Positions 23,912 to 36,124 of a stretch of 64,000 nt of DNA are shown here, piece after piece (position 1 is the stretch's first letter; every line of letters starts with the position of its first letter). The stretch spans positions 1 through 64,000 of the forward strand of contig JACEEZ010006356.1 in assembly GCA_016584305.1 (NCBI GenBank), read 5' to 3'. The translations under genes were made by a program, and so were the position numbers. The notes under the pieces were generated by a model, which saw only the letters and a program-made list of their open reading frames with translations, was not told where the DNA came from and did not search any database. Source of the DNA: Chionoecetes opilio. Taxonomy: Eukaryota > Arthropoda > Malacostraca > Decapoda > Majidae.

Positions 23912-26900
23912 TGTCGACCGCACGCTATAGTGTAAAATGTCGTGGTAGACCGCACGCTATAGTGCAAATGTCGCGGTAAACCGCACGCTATAGTGCAAAT
24001 GTCGTGGTAGACCGCACGCTATAGTGCAAATGTCGTGGTAGACCGCACGCTATAGTGCAAATGTCGTGGTAGACCGCACGCTATAGTGCAAATGTCGTGG
24101 TAGACCGCATGCTATAGTGTAAAATGTCGTGGTAGACCACACGCTATAGTGCAAATGTCGTGGTAGACCGCACGCTATAGTGCAAATGTCGTGGTAGACC
24201 GCACGCTATAGTGCAAATGTCGTGGTAGACCGCACGCTATAGTGCAAATGTCGTGGTAGACCGCATGCTATAGTGCAAATGTTGTGGTAGACCGCACGCT
24301 ATAGTGCAAATGTCACGGTAGACCGCATGCTATAGTGCAAATGTCGCGGTAGACCGCATGCTATAGTGTAAAATGTCGTGGTAGATCGCATGCTATAGTG
24401 CAAATGTCGTGGTAGACCGCATGCTATAGTGCAAATGTCGTGGTAGACCGCACGCTATAGTGCAAATGTCGTGGTAGACCGCATGCTATAGTGCAAATGT
24501 TGTGGTAGACCGCACGCTATAGTGCAAATGTCGCGGTAGACCGCATGCTATAGTGCAAATGTCGCGGTAGACCGCACGCTATAGTGCAAATGTCGCGGTA
24601 GACCGCATGCTATAGTGCAAATGTTGTGGTAGACCGCATGCTATAGTGCAAATGTCGCGGTAGACCGCACGCTATAGTGCAAATGTTGCGGTAGACCGCA
24701 CGCTATAGTGCAAATGTTGTGGTAGACCGCATGCTATAGTGCAAATGATGTGGTAGACCGCATGCTATAGTGCAAATGTCGCGGTAGACCGCACGCTATA
24801 GTGCAAATGTCGCGGTAGACCGCATGCTATAGTGCAAATGTTGTGGTAGACCGCATGCTATAGTGCAAATGTCGCGGTAGACCGCACGCTATAGTGCAAA
24901 TGTCGTGGTAGACCGCACGCTATAGTGCAAATGTCGCGGTAGACCGCACGCTATAGTGCACATGTCCCGGTAGACCGCACGTTATAGTGCACATGTCGCG
25001 GTAGACCGCACGCTATAGTGCAAATGTCGTGGTAGACCGCACGCTATAGTGCAAATGTCGCGGTAGACCGCACGCTATAGTGCACATGTCGCGGTAGACC
25101 GCACGCTATAGTGCAAATGTCGTGGTAGACCGCACGCTATAGTGCAAATGTCGCGGTAGACCGCACGCTATAGTGCACATGTCGCGGTAGACCGCACGTT
25201 ATAGTGCACATGTCGCGGTAGACCGCACGCTATAGTGCACATGTCGCGATAGACCGCACGTTATAGTGCACATGTCGCGGTAGACCGCACGCTATAGTGC
25301 ACATGTCGCGGTAGACCGCACGTTATAGTGCAAATGTCGCGGTAGACCGCACGCTATAGTGCATATGTCGCGGTAGAGCGCACGCTATAGTGCACATGTC
25401 GCGGTAGACCGCACGCTATAGTGCACATGTCCCGGTAGACCGCACGTTATAGTGCACATGTCGCGGTAGACCGCACGCTATAGTGCAAATGTCGTGGTAG
25501 ACCGCACGCTATAGTGCAAATGTCGCGGTAGAACGCACGCTATAGTGCAAATGTCGCGGTAGAACGCACGCTATAGTGCAAATGTCGCGGTAGAACGCAC
25601 ACTACAGTGCAAATGTTGCGGTAGAACGCACGCTATAGTGCAAATGTCGCGGTAGACCACGCGCTATAGTGCAAATGTCGTGGTAGACCGCACGCTATAG
25701 TGCAAATGTCGCGGTAGACCGCACGCTATAGTGCAAATGTCGCAGTAGACCGCGCGCTATAGTGCAAATGTCGCGGTAGAACGCACGCTATAGTGCAAAT
25801 GTTGCGGTAGACCACGCGCTATAGTGCAAATGTCGCAGTAGCACGCACGCTATAGTGCAAATGTCGCGGTAGACCGCGCGCTATAGTGCAAATGTCGCAG
25901 TAGCACGCACGCTATAGTGCAAATGTCGCGGTAGAACGCACGCTATAGTGCAAATGTCGCGGTAGAACGCACGGTATAGTGCAAATGTCGCGGTAGAACG
26001 CACGCTATAGTGCAAATGTCGCGGTAGACCGCGCGCTATAGTGCAATTGTCGCGGTAGAACGCACGCTATAGTGCACATGTCGCGGTAGCACGCACGCTA
26101 TAGTGCAAATGTCGCGGTAGAACGCACGCTATAGTGCACATGTCGCGGTAGACCGCACGTTATAGTGCACATGTCGCGGTAGACCGCATGCTATAGTGCA
26201 CATGTCGCGGTAGACCGCACGTTATAGTGCAAATGTCGCGGTAGACCGCACGCTATAGTGCATATGTCGCGGTAGAGCGCACGCTATAGTGCACATGTCG
26301 CGGTAGACCGCACGCTATAGTGCACATGTCGCGGTAGACCGCACGCTATAGTGCAAATTTATGTCGCGGTAGACCGCCCGCTATAGTGCAAATGTCGCGG
26401 TAGAACGCACGCTATAGTGCAAATGTCTCGGTAGAACGCACGCTATAGTGCAAATGTCGCGGTAGAACGCACGCTATAGTGCAAATGTCGCGGTAGAACG
26501 CACACTACAGTGCAAATGTTGCGGTAGAACGCACGCTATAGTGCAAATGTCGCGGTAGACCGCACGCTATAGTGCAAATGTCGCGGTAGACCGCACGCTA
26601 TAGTGCAAATGTCGCGGTAGACCGCACGCTATAGTGCAAATGTCGCAGTAGACCGCGCGCTATAGTGCAAATGTCGCGGTAGAACGCACGCTATAGTGCA
26701 AATGTTGCGGTAGACCACGCGCTATAGTGCAAATGTCGCAGTAGCACGCACGCTATAGTGCAAATGTCGCGGTAGACCGCGCGCTATAGTGCAAATGTCG
26801 CAGTAGCACGCACGCTATAGTGCAAATGTCGCGGTAGAACGCACGCTATAGTGCAAATGTCGCGGTAGAACGCACGCTATAGTGCAAATGTCGCGGTAGA

Positions 26901-27809
26901 ACGCACGCTATAGTGCAAATGTCGCGGGAAAATGCACGCGCGCTATAGTGCAAATGTCGCGGTAGAACGCACGCTATAGTGCAAATGTCGCCGTAGACGC
27001 ACGCTATAGTGCAAATGTCGCGGTAGACGCACGCTATAGTGCAAATGTCGCGGTAGACGCGCGCTATAGTGCAAATGTCGCGTAGCACGCACGCTATAGT
27101 GCAAATGTCGCGGTAGAACGCACGCTATAGTGCAAATGTTTCGGTAGAACGCACGCTATAGTGCAAATGTCGCGGTAGAACGCACGCTATAGTGCAAATG
27201 TCGCGGTAGAACGCACACTATAGTGCAAATGTTGCGGTAGAACGCACGCTATAGTGCAAATGTCGCGGTAGACCGCGCGCTATAGTGCAAATGTCGCGGT
27301 AGAACGCGCGCTATAGTGCAAATGTCGCGGTAGACCGCGCGCTATAGTTCAAATGGCGCGGTAGAACGCACGCTATAGTGCAAATGTTGCGGTAGACCGC
27401 GCGCTATAGTTCAAATGGCGCGGTAGAACGCACGCTATAGTGCAAATGTCGCGGCAGACCGCGCGCTATAGTTCAACTGGCGCGGTAGAACGCACGCTAT
27501 AGTGCAAATGTTGCGGTAGACCGCACGCTATAGTGCAAATGTCGCGGTAGACCGCGCCCTATAGTGCAAATGTCGCGGTAAAACGCACGCTATAGTGCAA
27601 ATGTACCGGTAGACCGCACGCTATAGTGCAAATATCGCGGTAGACCGCACGCTATAGTGCAAATGTCGCGGTAGACCGTACGCTATAATGCAAATGTCGT
27701 GGTAGACCGCACGCTATAGTGCAAATGTCGCGGTAGACCGCACGCTATAGTGCAAATGTCGCGGTAGACCGCACACTATAGTGCAAATGTCGTGGTAGAC
27801 CGCACGCTA
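23912..27809 (+). repeat. 31-bp satellite array, about 125 units
   Basis: The monomer contains GGTAGACCGCACGCTATAGTG followed by CAAATGTCG, with period 31. Variants are mostly CpG transitions (CGC/TGC/CAC) and A/C at a fixed site, and higher-order blocks can be seen around 24960-25480 and 26100-26340. It carries no spacers and is not a CRISPR. All long frames in it (e.g. poly-'RDICTIACVY') are repeat by-products. The monomer contains the inverted form of CTATAGCGTGCGGTCTAC found at the element's own left terminus. Confidence 0.97.
27804..27809. other. Left 6-bp target-site duplication of the Polinton (ACGCTA)
   Basis: ACGCTA belongs to the satellite monomer and is repeated exactly at 55490-55495, on the other side of the element. 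Confidence 0.85.
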
Positions 27810-27930
27810 AGTAGATAGAAAAAGCGCCAATGTCGACCACCCTGGTGGGGGGGGGTACCCCTCCCATTAGATGGACAGGTGTCAATCCGACCCCCCCCCC
27901 CCCATGCAGGTGTCAGACAACCCCCCCCCT
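27810..27930. repeat. Polinton left terminal inverted repeat
   Basis: Matches the reverse complement of 55367-55489 with a few differences in C/G runs. Its inner part is duplicated in tandem: 27943-28019 repeats GCCAATGTCGACCACCC through the poly-G/poly-C segment. Confidence 0.9.
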
Positions 27931-30900
27931 CAAATCGTACACCGCCAATGTCGACCACCCTGGTGGGGGGGGGGTACCCCTCCCATTAGATAGACAGGTG
28001 TCAATCCGAGCCCCCCCCCTCCTTGGTTTTGTTTTGTTTTTTCAGTTGCAGATGGCGCGTTATCGAGGTGACATGTGTATTAGCGGTGAAGATGTCTTTT
28101 CCTTTATCTCAATGTCAAAATGACTATATATCCGAAATTGATTGGTCCAGCGATGAAGAATGTGTCTCTCCGCTGAGCCTTGAAAGTGATGGGGATGAAA
28201 ATGACAGCGTGTCTTCTCTGAGTCTTGACAATGAATCGAGTGATGGTTTAATTGAAACTGAGGAGGTATGTGTTGAAAGTGATTGGCATGAAAATGACAC
28301 GGATGAAGGGCGGGTGTCTTCTGGGCCTGGGACAGTGAATTGAGTGCAAATGACAGTGACATTGATGAAGGGTGGGTGTGTCCTCTGAGCCTGGGCAGTG
28401 AATCGAGTGAAAATGACAGTGAAGAGGCCTGTAGTAGTAGTATTAGAAATACCCCTGTCTCGAGGTGGGCAAATAAAATCTCTCCTTTGAACCTTGAAAG
28501 TGCCGTGAATGACAGTTCAATTACCGCTGACTCTCCTTTGAGCTTTGAAATATTAACTGAAGAAGAAGAAGAAGAAGAAGAAGATGAAGCCCGAAGAAGA
28601 AGAAGAAGAAGAAGAAGTGATGCAAGGCTCCCCGGGGAATTATTAGAGGGTGGTGGTGGTGGTGGTGGTCTATGTGGGGGCGGTGGGGGTGGTGTAGAAG
28701 AAGAAGAAGAAGGAGAAGAAGAAGAAGAAGAAGCCATTCCGCGCAAGACTATTCACGTAGCGGACCGCCAACTCATTTTTGATGGTGACGTGGTTATCTT
28801 ATTTTTTAGCATACCGCCAGAAGATGCCTTTGATCCCGAGGTATTCCTGCAAAATAATAGGGAAGAACTTGTTAGGATTCTTTTTTTGGAGATTCAAGGT
28901 ATGGATGTCCCCCCCCCTCAAGTCAGAGCCTATGCAGAAATGCGCTTTCAAATTGCCCGCATGCAGGCGAATATGGGGGAAGATGGTGATTTTTTGCAAG
29001 TGGAATATTTTTACCTCGTGATGCCATCGCGATTGATGATAGGAGCTGAAGTCCGACAATTTGTCGATGATTTGGTGGTTTATATAAATGAACGTTTAGA
29101 GCGACACTTAAGTGAAGTTGAAGGTTCAGGCTTCATGTTATTAGAAATTGACCTTTTTAAAGTCATGCTGGCTAAAACAGGAAGGAGTTCAGTCTTGGGA
29201 GCAAAAATCAGTAATCCTCTGAATTTCCGAGGTAGTAATTTAGTATTCAACCCCTCAGGCGAGCATGGGTTTTGTCTTATACAGTGTTTGGCGGCTTACT
29301 TTTTTCTGCTGGCGGCAGAAAATCCCCAGACAATTCGTCTCTATCGAAAAACACAGACCCCCTCCGCGTGTCAAAAAGTGGTTAACATACCTGATATTGC
29401 TTTTCCACTGGGATGGGATGATATTGTTACCATAGAGCGGTTGAATGATGTATCAATTTACGTGTACGCGATTTCTACCATGAGTAGAGAGGAGGAGGAG
29501 GAGGAGGAGGAGGAGGAGGAGGAGGAGGATGCCGAAGAAACGCGAGAAAGAGGAGGAGGAGGAGGAGGCGGAGAAGTAAGAAGGAATGGTTTTAGTGAAA
29601 AAAAACAAGAGATACACGTATGTCGTAAGGGGGCGGCGGGTAGCGGAAAATTTGTCCCGTTAATTTTGCTAGAAGGTAAACATTTTGCGCTCATCAAAGA
29701 CTTCAATACATTTTTGCTTAGATTTTTTAGAATTAAAAAGAGCGCTGAAAGGAACTCTTTGAACCATTCTCCTCATTTTTGCAAAAACTGTTTAATGAAG
29801 GTAAAGGACTGGGTAGAATTAGAGGAACACCAAATGAATTGCCAAATAAAGCAGAAACTAGTGTTCCCTGAAAAAGGGTCAACACTTGAATTCACTAATC
29901 ACGGAAACACTTATCCTCCATCTCACACGGCTTACTTTGATTTTGAGTCAATTCTTGATCCGGCGGAAAAAGACAGCACGATAATTTCTCATCGTCACCG
30001 CGCCATGGCTTACGCCTATTGTATCTTGGACACGTCAGGATCTATTGTCAGTAAACAGACATACAGTGGCCCCGACGCTGCGTCTCATTTCCTGGAGAGT
30101 CTAGCCTCTACCTGGACCACCATTAAAAAACAAAGACTTACCTACCCCATGGTCATGACACGCGAGACGGAAACAAATTTTCAGAAGGAAAAAATTTGTC
30201 AACTTTGTCATAAATCATTCCGCGATAGCAGTGATAAACACCGCCATCATGATCACACCAAGCTGGGACCAAACTATCTCGGTGCCCTCTGCAGGAGGTG
30301 TAATACGTTATGTGTCAGTCATCGGCGATACCTTCCCACCATGGCTTTCAATATGAGCTATGATATGGGTTTGATACTGAAAGACGCTGATGGTCAGAGT
30401 TTTCATGGCAGGAAAACCAAGATGATCACCAAGGGTGGTTTGCATTTTCTCAGAGTGGATCTGGGTGACATTAGGTTCCTCGATGCGCGGGCCTTGCTAG
30501 GCGGTGGCAGTCTCGCTCAATTGGCGCAGGAGCATCTGGGTGCGGGTGAAGCGCTGCCTGTTACACGCGTACTCATATCCCACTTCCCATCCCTCGCCCA
30601 CGAGCTGCTTCTCAATGGAAAACAGTGTTTTCCTTATGAATTTGTCAGCTCCTTTGACAAATTAACGTGTCCTCGATTGCCACCCATAGAGCAATTTTAC
30701 AGCACGCTGAAGAAGTGTGGCGTGACCCAGCCGGAGTATGATCACGCGCAGGCTGTGTGGGAGGCGCTGAGTTGCCAAACGTTGAATGACTACATGCTGG
30801 CCTACCTAACAGTAGATTTAGGCTTGCTCGTCGACGTAATGGAGAACTGGAGACGCGTGTTGCATGAGATTTATGGGTTGGACATAACACACTACTTGTC

Positions 30901-31593
30901 TCTTCCCGGGTATGCTTTTGACAGTTTCTTAAAATCAACCGAGGCTAAGATAGAACAACCCAGCGATCCAGCGTTATACAATCTTATTAGATCCAACGTG
31001 AGAGGTGGGTTTACGACCGTGGTATAACCACAGGTAGTTGCCAACAACCGTCATGTCAATCCTGATTTCAATCCTGAGAGTGAAATTCCTCGTCACATTG
31101 TGTACCTTGACAAGAACAGTCTCTATCCAGGCGCGATGTGTAAACCTTTGCCAGAAAGAGACTTTAAGAAACTTACCCCTGGGGAAAGAGAGGAGTGGCT
31201 GATGAGTCATAACATAGAAACTATGGATGCAGATGGAAGTGTGGGATACTGGATCCAGTGTGATCTCTCACCCATCGACCCCGAGCTGGCCAGGATGACG
31301 GATGAGTTTCCCCTGCACATTCATCACATGGATATCGACACAGAACAGCACCTGTCACAGTACAGTAAATCTTTGATACGGCAAACAGGGTGCAAATTTC
31401 CCCCCGAGTCGCGGAAGCTCGTGGGGTCACACCTGCCCCAGAAAAATGTTCTCTGTAGTCTCCATTTGATACAGTTTTACCTGAAAAAGGGTGGTAAAAT
31501 TGCCAAAATTAATGATATATACCAGTTCAAACAATCCAACTACCTCCAGCCTTTCATTGAGGGTAACCTCCAAGCTCGGCGAGACACTGATAA

Positions 31594-33229
31594 GGCGTAT
31601 TTTGTAGTGTCCTTCCGGAGTAAAATTATACTTATTTAAGCTCCGCCCCTGCTTGCCATCACAAAATACGATTGTAGCGCTGCCAAAGCTCTTTCTTGAT
31701 GTTGCCGAGAGTAAAAGTGTCGTACACTTCATTACCTCTTACAGAGGCTCAAGGAATATCGTTAAGGTTGACATTATTGAAGGCACAGCAAAGAGTAGTA
31801 GCGTGATTGTCTGTATTACACATCGATATCTAATTGTTTTGAGCTCTTAGAATGGCCTAGCATTGTTTTCTAACTCTATAGATGGACTTGATATTAAACT
31901 GAAATGTTTAGGGCGCTATGAAACTGTTATTTGAATATCTATTTGCTACACAGCCATTTCACGATGTGCGTCAAGGATGTTTAATGCTATCATGGACCTG
32001 TACGTATGTAGGCTACGTGTACCTACATCTACGTTTCACGAATTATTCTTTGCCTAAACCTAGATGAATGCTGGTTGTGATTCATCCTCCAGTGCATCTC
32101 CCCCGTTTAACATCCATGGGCGGGTGTGTGGTGGGCGGGTGTGTGATGGACGTGTGGTGGGTGGGTGTGTGGTGGGCGGATGTATGATGGCGTTGGTGGG
32201 TGGGTGTGTGGGGGCGATGGGTGGTGGGTGGGTGTGTGGTGGGCGGATGTGTGATGGGCGTGTGGTGGGTGGTGTGTGGTGGGCGGATGTATGATGGGCG
32301 TGTGGTGGGTGGGTGTGTGGTGGGCGGATGGGTGATGGGCGTGTGGTGGGGTGGGTGTGTGTGGTGGGGGTGTGTGGTGGGGTGGTGTGTGGTGGGTGTG
32401 TGGTGGGTGGGTGGATGGGTGATGGGCGTGTGGTGGGTGTGTGTGTGGTGGGCGGTGGTGGGCGGATGGGTGATGGGCGTGTGGTGGGTGGGCGGGGTGG
32501 TGGTGGGGCGGGTGGGTGCCTGGGTGGTGGTGGGTGTGTGGTGGCCCGTGGGTTACACACAGAGACCCTTCCTACGCGTGTTGGAGCTAAATCAGACTGA
32601 TGAAATGTTCGTATTCGTGCCCTGCGATAGGTTCTCTAAAAGGCTTTCTTTTTGTGTGATATAACATATATACCAAATTTATACATTTCTATTGCAAATG
32701 TAATATCACTCATGAATATATTTAAGTATTTGACTATACTATAGCAATAATACACCAGTTTTGGTGCTAAGCCAGCAAGCATCAACGAAGATTCGGACAC
32801 ATTGAAAAATTCGAGGGATTGGGAAATTTGTTCCCAGACGTCGCTGGAGAATTTTAATATTTGTGACTTCTTACCTGTTAAGAGTCACCTGCTCTACTCC
32901 TTACTACTCCTTACCTACTCTTAATTAAATACAGTATCCTTTGCATGTCGTGCGCATGTAATGAATGTTGAATTGGATGAGAATTAAAGGAAAAGAGAAA
33001 CATTTACGGGAGGAGTTTTGATAAGATTTTCTCATGCGCGCGATCTGATTGGCCAGGCTCTTGAAACCACCACTCACACCCACGACTGTAAAACTTTACA
33101 GGAAAAGAGTAAAATATCGCTGCCGAAGTGTATCTGCTCAGTTTTCTATGCACGCAAAAGAGTAAAAAATAAGTGGGCGGAGCTTAAATAAGTAAAATTT
33201 TACTTCCAAGGGCATGGACAAAATACGCC
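31594..33229. mobile_element. Non-autonomous PIF/Harbinger-like element inside the polymerase gene
   Basis: Inverted ends begin GGCGTATTTTGT and continue through AGTAAAATTNTACTTATTT and AAGCTCCGCCC (31594-31650 versus 33172-33229). TAA flanks both sides (31591-31593 and 33230-33232). Three-base TWA duplications are typical of PIF/Harbinger. It lies between codons of the polymerase, whose frame resumes after it with a one-base offset. No transposase is present. Confidence 0.65.
32110..32550. repeat. GTGTGGTGGGCGGATG-type minisatellite
   Basis: Irregular GT/GG-rich repeats in the centre of the PIF/Harbinger-like element. The glycine/valine- and proline-rich frames on both strands are repeat artefacts. 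Confidence 0.9.
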
Positions 33230-34121
33230 TAAAGTAATACCCAGGCCAAGGCTTTTAAAATGATTTCAAATGTGATCTTTGGTAAGTCACTAATGGATCC
33301 TGTTAAATACAGTGTCACTTCCGAGATCATTACCACCAAACAAGCGCTGCGACGTAGGGTGTGCGATCCTTTGTTCCAGAGACTCATACCTCTCAAAGAT
33401 GACAGGGTCACTGTACATCACGGCAAGCGTAAGATCTGTGTCAACCAGCCCAACTACATTGGGTATCAGATTCTCGAGCTGGCTAAAGTAGAAATGTATG
33501 AGTTCTACTACAATACCCTTCTAAAAGCCTGCGAGCCCGACCAACTATCTTTCATTTACGGGGACACAGACTCTGCGGCTATTTGCGTCTCTAACATTCA
33601 GGATATTAGTGAATTCTATTCTCTAACCTTAATAAGAGGTTATGGATTTCAGTAATTTTCCTGTAGACCATCCGTTACATGACACATCCAAGAAAGGGCT
33701 GACGGGTTACGTTAAGTCAGAAGTGGGGGCAAAACACATTAATGAAATGCTGTGTCTAAAACCCAAAATGTACTCTGTCAAACTAGCCGGTGATCCCACC
33801 TGCATGGATGGCACGGGTGGTGGTGGTGAAATTATGAGGGCTAAAGGCATTCCTCAGAATGCGCTCAGACACTACACACATGAGAAATACAGGCAGGTAC
33901 TGCAAGGATTCCAGAAAGATGCCACTGAAGTGACTAGTATACGTAACATTCAAGGTCAGATGTGCACCACAGTTATTAAGAAGACAGGTTTCACCGCTTG
34001 TGATAATAAAAGAGTTCATTTGCTCTCTGATCAACCACTTCCCGGCAATCCTTCCGGAATATTCACTAGAGGTTATGGACATCCCGATCTTCCTCAGCGT
34101 CAGCGAATGCAGCGACCAATA

Positions 34122-34152
<31 letters not shown>

Positions 34153-34376
34153 GTAGTAGTAGTAGTAGTATAAATAATAATAATAATAATAATAATGTCA
34201 CACGCCATAGTGAGTGTGATTTATGGAGGAAACGGCGTTGGAAATATGGAGTACAGAATGAAAGAGAAGGTAAATGTATGAGACCAACAACAACAACAAC
34301 AACAACAAGTAAGGGGGGCGGAGTATTGCCCTCGTCACCGCCGCCGCCGCCCCCACCGCCGCCGCCGCAGCCGCCC

Positions 34377-34407
<31 letters not shown>

Positions 34408-34695
34408 CGTTGGCATTGCCCTCGCCGCGGTCGTTGCCCTCGCCACCGCCGCCGTTGGCATTGCCCTCGCCACCGTTGGCATTGCCCTCGTCGCCGCTGC
34501 CGCGGGGGTTCACGATGAAACGGGACAACCGGCGCCACCAGCACGATGGGCAGAGGCAGCCTTGGCCCGTGCTGCCTCCGTCTTTTTCTGTCTCTCCTCC
34601 TTCTCCTCCTCCCCGACTGGCTTGGAGATTTCCTCCCCCTCCTCACTGGATTCCCGACGAGGGAGCGAGTACTAGCGGTAGTAGTAGTAGGTAGG

Positions 34696-34777
34696 TAGGT
34701 AGTAGCACCTCTTTTTTTTTTTTCGTGGGTTAAAAGCCGAAGGCTAATGTTAAACAGCGGCAGTTATCATCCTCACC
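34696..34777 (+). promoter_or_regulatory. Intergenic leader before the penton gene
   Basis: The short gap between the polymerase tail and the penton ATG (CACCATGG, a good initiation context) is conserved in the right arm (51819-51900). It contains a poly-T tract and the small hairpin AGCC-GA-AGGCT. A promoter is plausible but not demonstrable. Confidence 0.25.
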
Positions 34778-35343
34778 ATGGCGAGTGCAGAGGAAGAATA
34801 TATACTGTACCTGAGTAGTTTAGGGTGCAGAGACCTGTATCCAGAAAACGTTCCCGGGTGTTTCAAAAATGACATCATTCCGCTTACCTTCAATCCCAAC
34901 CGAGAGTATGAAGTTGCCTTGCATGGTATTTTTATACCTAGAGAAGTATATACTCTCCACAAAGACGATGCTGAGGCTGTCGTAGAAGTCTATGTGGAAA
35001 AAAAAAAAAAAAAATCAATAATATAACTGACGGCGGCGGCGGCGAGGGTGACGCGGTAAAAAGACCATTGCGATACTCACTCCGACCCCCTAGAAATATC
35101 ACTAGTAAAGAAATAAGTGCCATTGTGGAGGAACTTAACACATACTGGCTGGCTATATTAAAAGCCGTATTTGGCTTTTCAAATTACAAAACTTATTTTA
35201 ATGAAGCACGTGGGGTACAACAACTACATATTAACAGCTACAACAAAAATTACGTCTGTTATCACAAACGTTCAATAGAGGGGTGTAATGCTGTGAATTA
35301 TTGCAGAATAAGTTTATTATTCAAACCTCGACTAGCCGCCATA
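34778..35343 (+). pseudogene. Polinton minor capsid (penton) protein, left-arm fragment
   Basis: Starts at the same ATG (MASAEEEYILYLSSLG) as the right-arm copy and is nearly identical to it for about 185 codons. It is broken twice: an A-run at about 34999-35014 differs in length and shifts the frame, and at 35343 the gene ends abruptly because the rest of penton and the following genes are deleted, placing the macro-domain gene's ATG five bases further on. The product would form fivefold vertices of the capsid. Function is assigned from the complete C-terminal domain in the right-arm copy. Confidence 0.8.
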
Positions 35344-35347
35344 CAAA

Positions 35348-36067
35348 ATGACAGAGTATTATCCACTCATCTCCGTGAAGGGTCGCATGAGCGACAGACA
35401 GTTTTTTGACCCCAACACGTGTTTAGTGGCAGCCATTAACGCCACGAGTTTTAAGGGTAATGGCATAGCCAAAGACCTGGATGAGATTTATCCCTATGCT
35501 AATCTCTTTGATGAGCGGAAACAACTTTTTAATTTAAACAGAGTCATTTGGTCTGACAGAGCATGTGTTGGTTCACTGGTGGTTAGAGAACCACCCCCGA
35601 GCTCAAATTACCCCCACATTGTGGGTCTCGTGACACAATTTGGACAGGGAGATTCTGTGGAATACAATCCCGTGGCGAAATATTTCGTAGACCACAGTAG
35701 AGACGTGCATTATGTCAATGGACTGATGTCAGATACAAAGCAGAACAGACGAGAAACGTTTCAAAAGTGTTTGCAACATCTGGCGGATTATGTCCTGCAG
35801 AATAAGACCATTAGAAAAGTTGTTTTTCCCAATGGTATAGGAAGAAGGGGTAAAGTGGATCACGAGTGGAAAACATACTATTTGGGTGAGCTGAAAGATT
35901 TGGCGCGTCGGTTAGACTTGAATAATACAGCCGTCGTAATATTGGAGCAGGAGTTGCCTTGGGAAAGGAATGCTGCTGCTGCATCATTCCCTTGGGAAGA
36001 GAATGCTACCGGTACTGCTACTGCATCAGTTGATCTCGTGGGCACGGGAGCCACATCTAGGTTGTAA
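35348..36067 (+). CDS. Macro-domain-like protein encoded by the Polinton
   Basis: Open frame of 239 residues with ATG at 35348. The pattern resembles Appr-1''-p-type macro domains, which bind or hydrolyse ADP-ribose: a first strand, then LVAAINATSFKGNGIAKDLD (compare the family's 'NxxxxxxGxGIAxxI' loop 1), IVGLVTQFGQG (family 'NLxTQ'), and FPNGIGRRGKVDHEW (family 'PxGIGCGLxGxDW', loop 2), followed by VVILEQE. The usual Cys-Gly-Leu in loop 2 is replaced by RRGKV, so activity is uncertain. The last 40 residues are Ala/Thr-rich. It sits upstream of the PX-like and capsid genes on the same strand, so it may be expressed with late genes. Macro domains are not part of the usual Polinton core set. 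A noisy copy is at about 42330-43072. Confidence 0.6.
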   Translation: MTEYYPLISVKGRMSDRQFFDPNTCLVAAINATSFKGNGIAKDLDEIYPYANLFDERKQLFNLNRVIWSDRACVGSLVVREPPPSSNYPHIVGLVTQFGQGDSVEYNPVAKYFVDHSRDVHYVNGLMSDTKQNRRETFQKCLQHLADYVLQNKTIRKVVFPNGIGRRGKVDHEWKTYYLGELKDLARRLDLNNTAVVILEQELPWERNAAAASFPWEENATGTATASVDLVGTGATSRL

Positions 36068-36124
36068 CTCTACCTAACTACTATAAAAATATTATTTCAA
36101 TAGAATACAAGTGCAGTTGACATC

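Larger units (their letters stand above)
28101..34694 (+). pseudogene. Polinton protein-primed family B DNA polymerase (broken)
   Basis: Replicates the element by protein priming. The N-terminus (28101 to about 28760) is acidic with repeated SPLSLES-like units and GAA/GGT codon expansions, and has a frameshift near 28325. Then come a KHFALIK segment; a zinc-finger-like HFCKNCL...C; exonuclease motifs YFDFESIL, NMSYDMGLI and YLTVDLGLL; CQLC...CRRC in an HNH-like insert; motif A LDKNSLYP; motif B region SNVIFGKSL; catalytic IYGDTDS; and KPKMYSV. Breaks are an in-frame TAA at 31025, a 1.6-kb transposon at 31594-33229, and a frameshift near 33640. The tail after about 34100 is Thr/Ser/Asn/Pro homopolymer. 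The motif set and order fit type 2 (protein-primed) PolB. Confidence 0.9.

Noticed and set aside
26846..27088. Minus-strand frame with repeated DICTIAC peptide
   Set aside because: By-product of the 31-bp satellite, changing with each unit.
23912..27809. Regular 31-bp direct repeats resembling a CRISPR array
   Set aside because: The repeats are contiguous with no unique spacers, the genome is eukaryotic, and the unit is a satellite monomer.
32060..32664. Overlapping Gly/Val-rich and Pro/His/Thr-rich frames
   Set aside because: Minisatellite inside a transposon; no start context, no domain.
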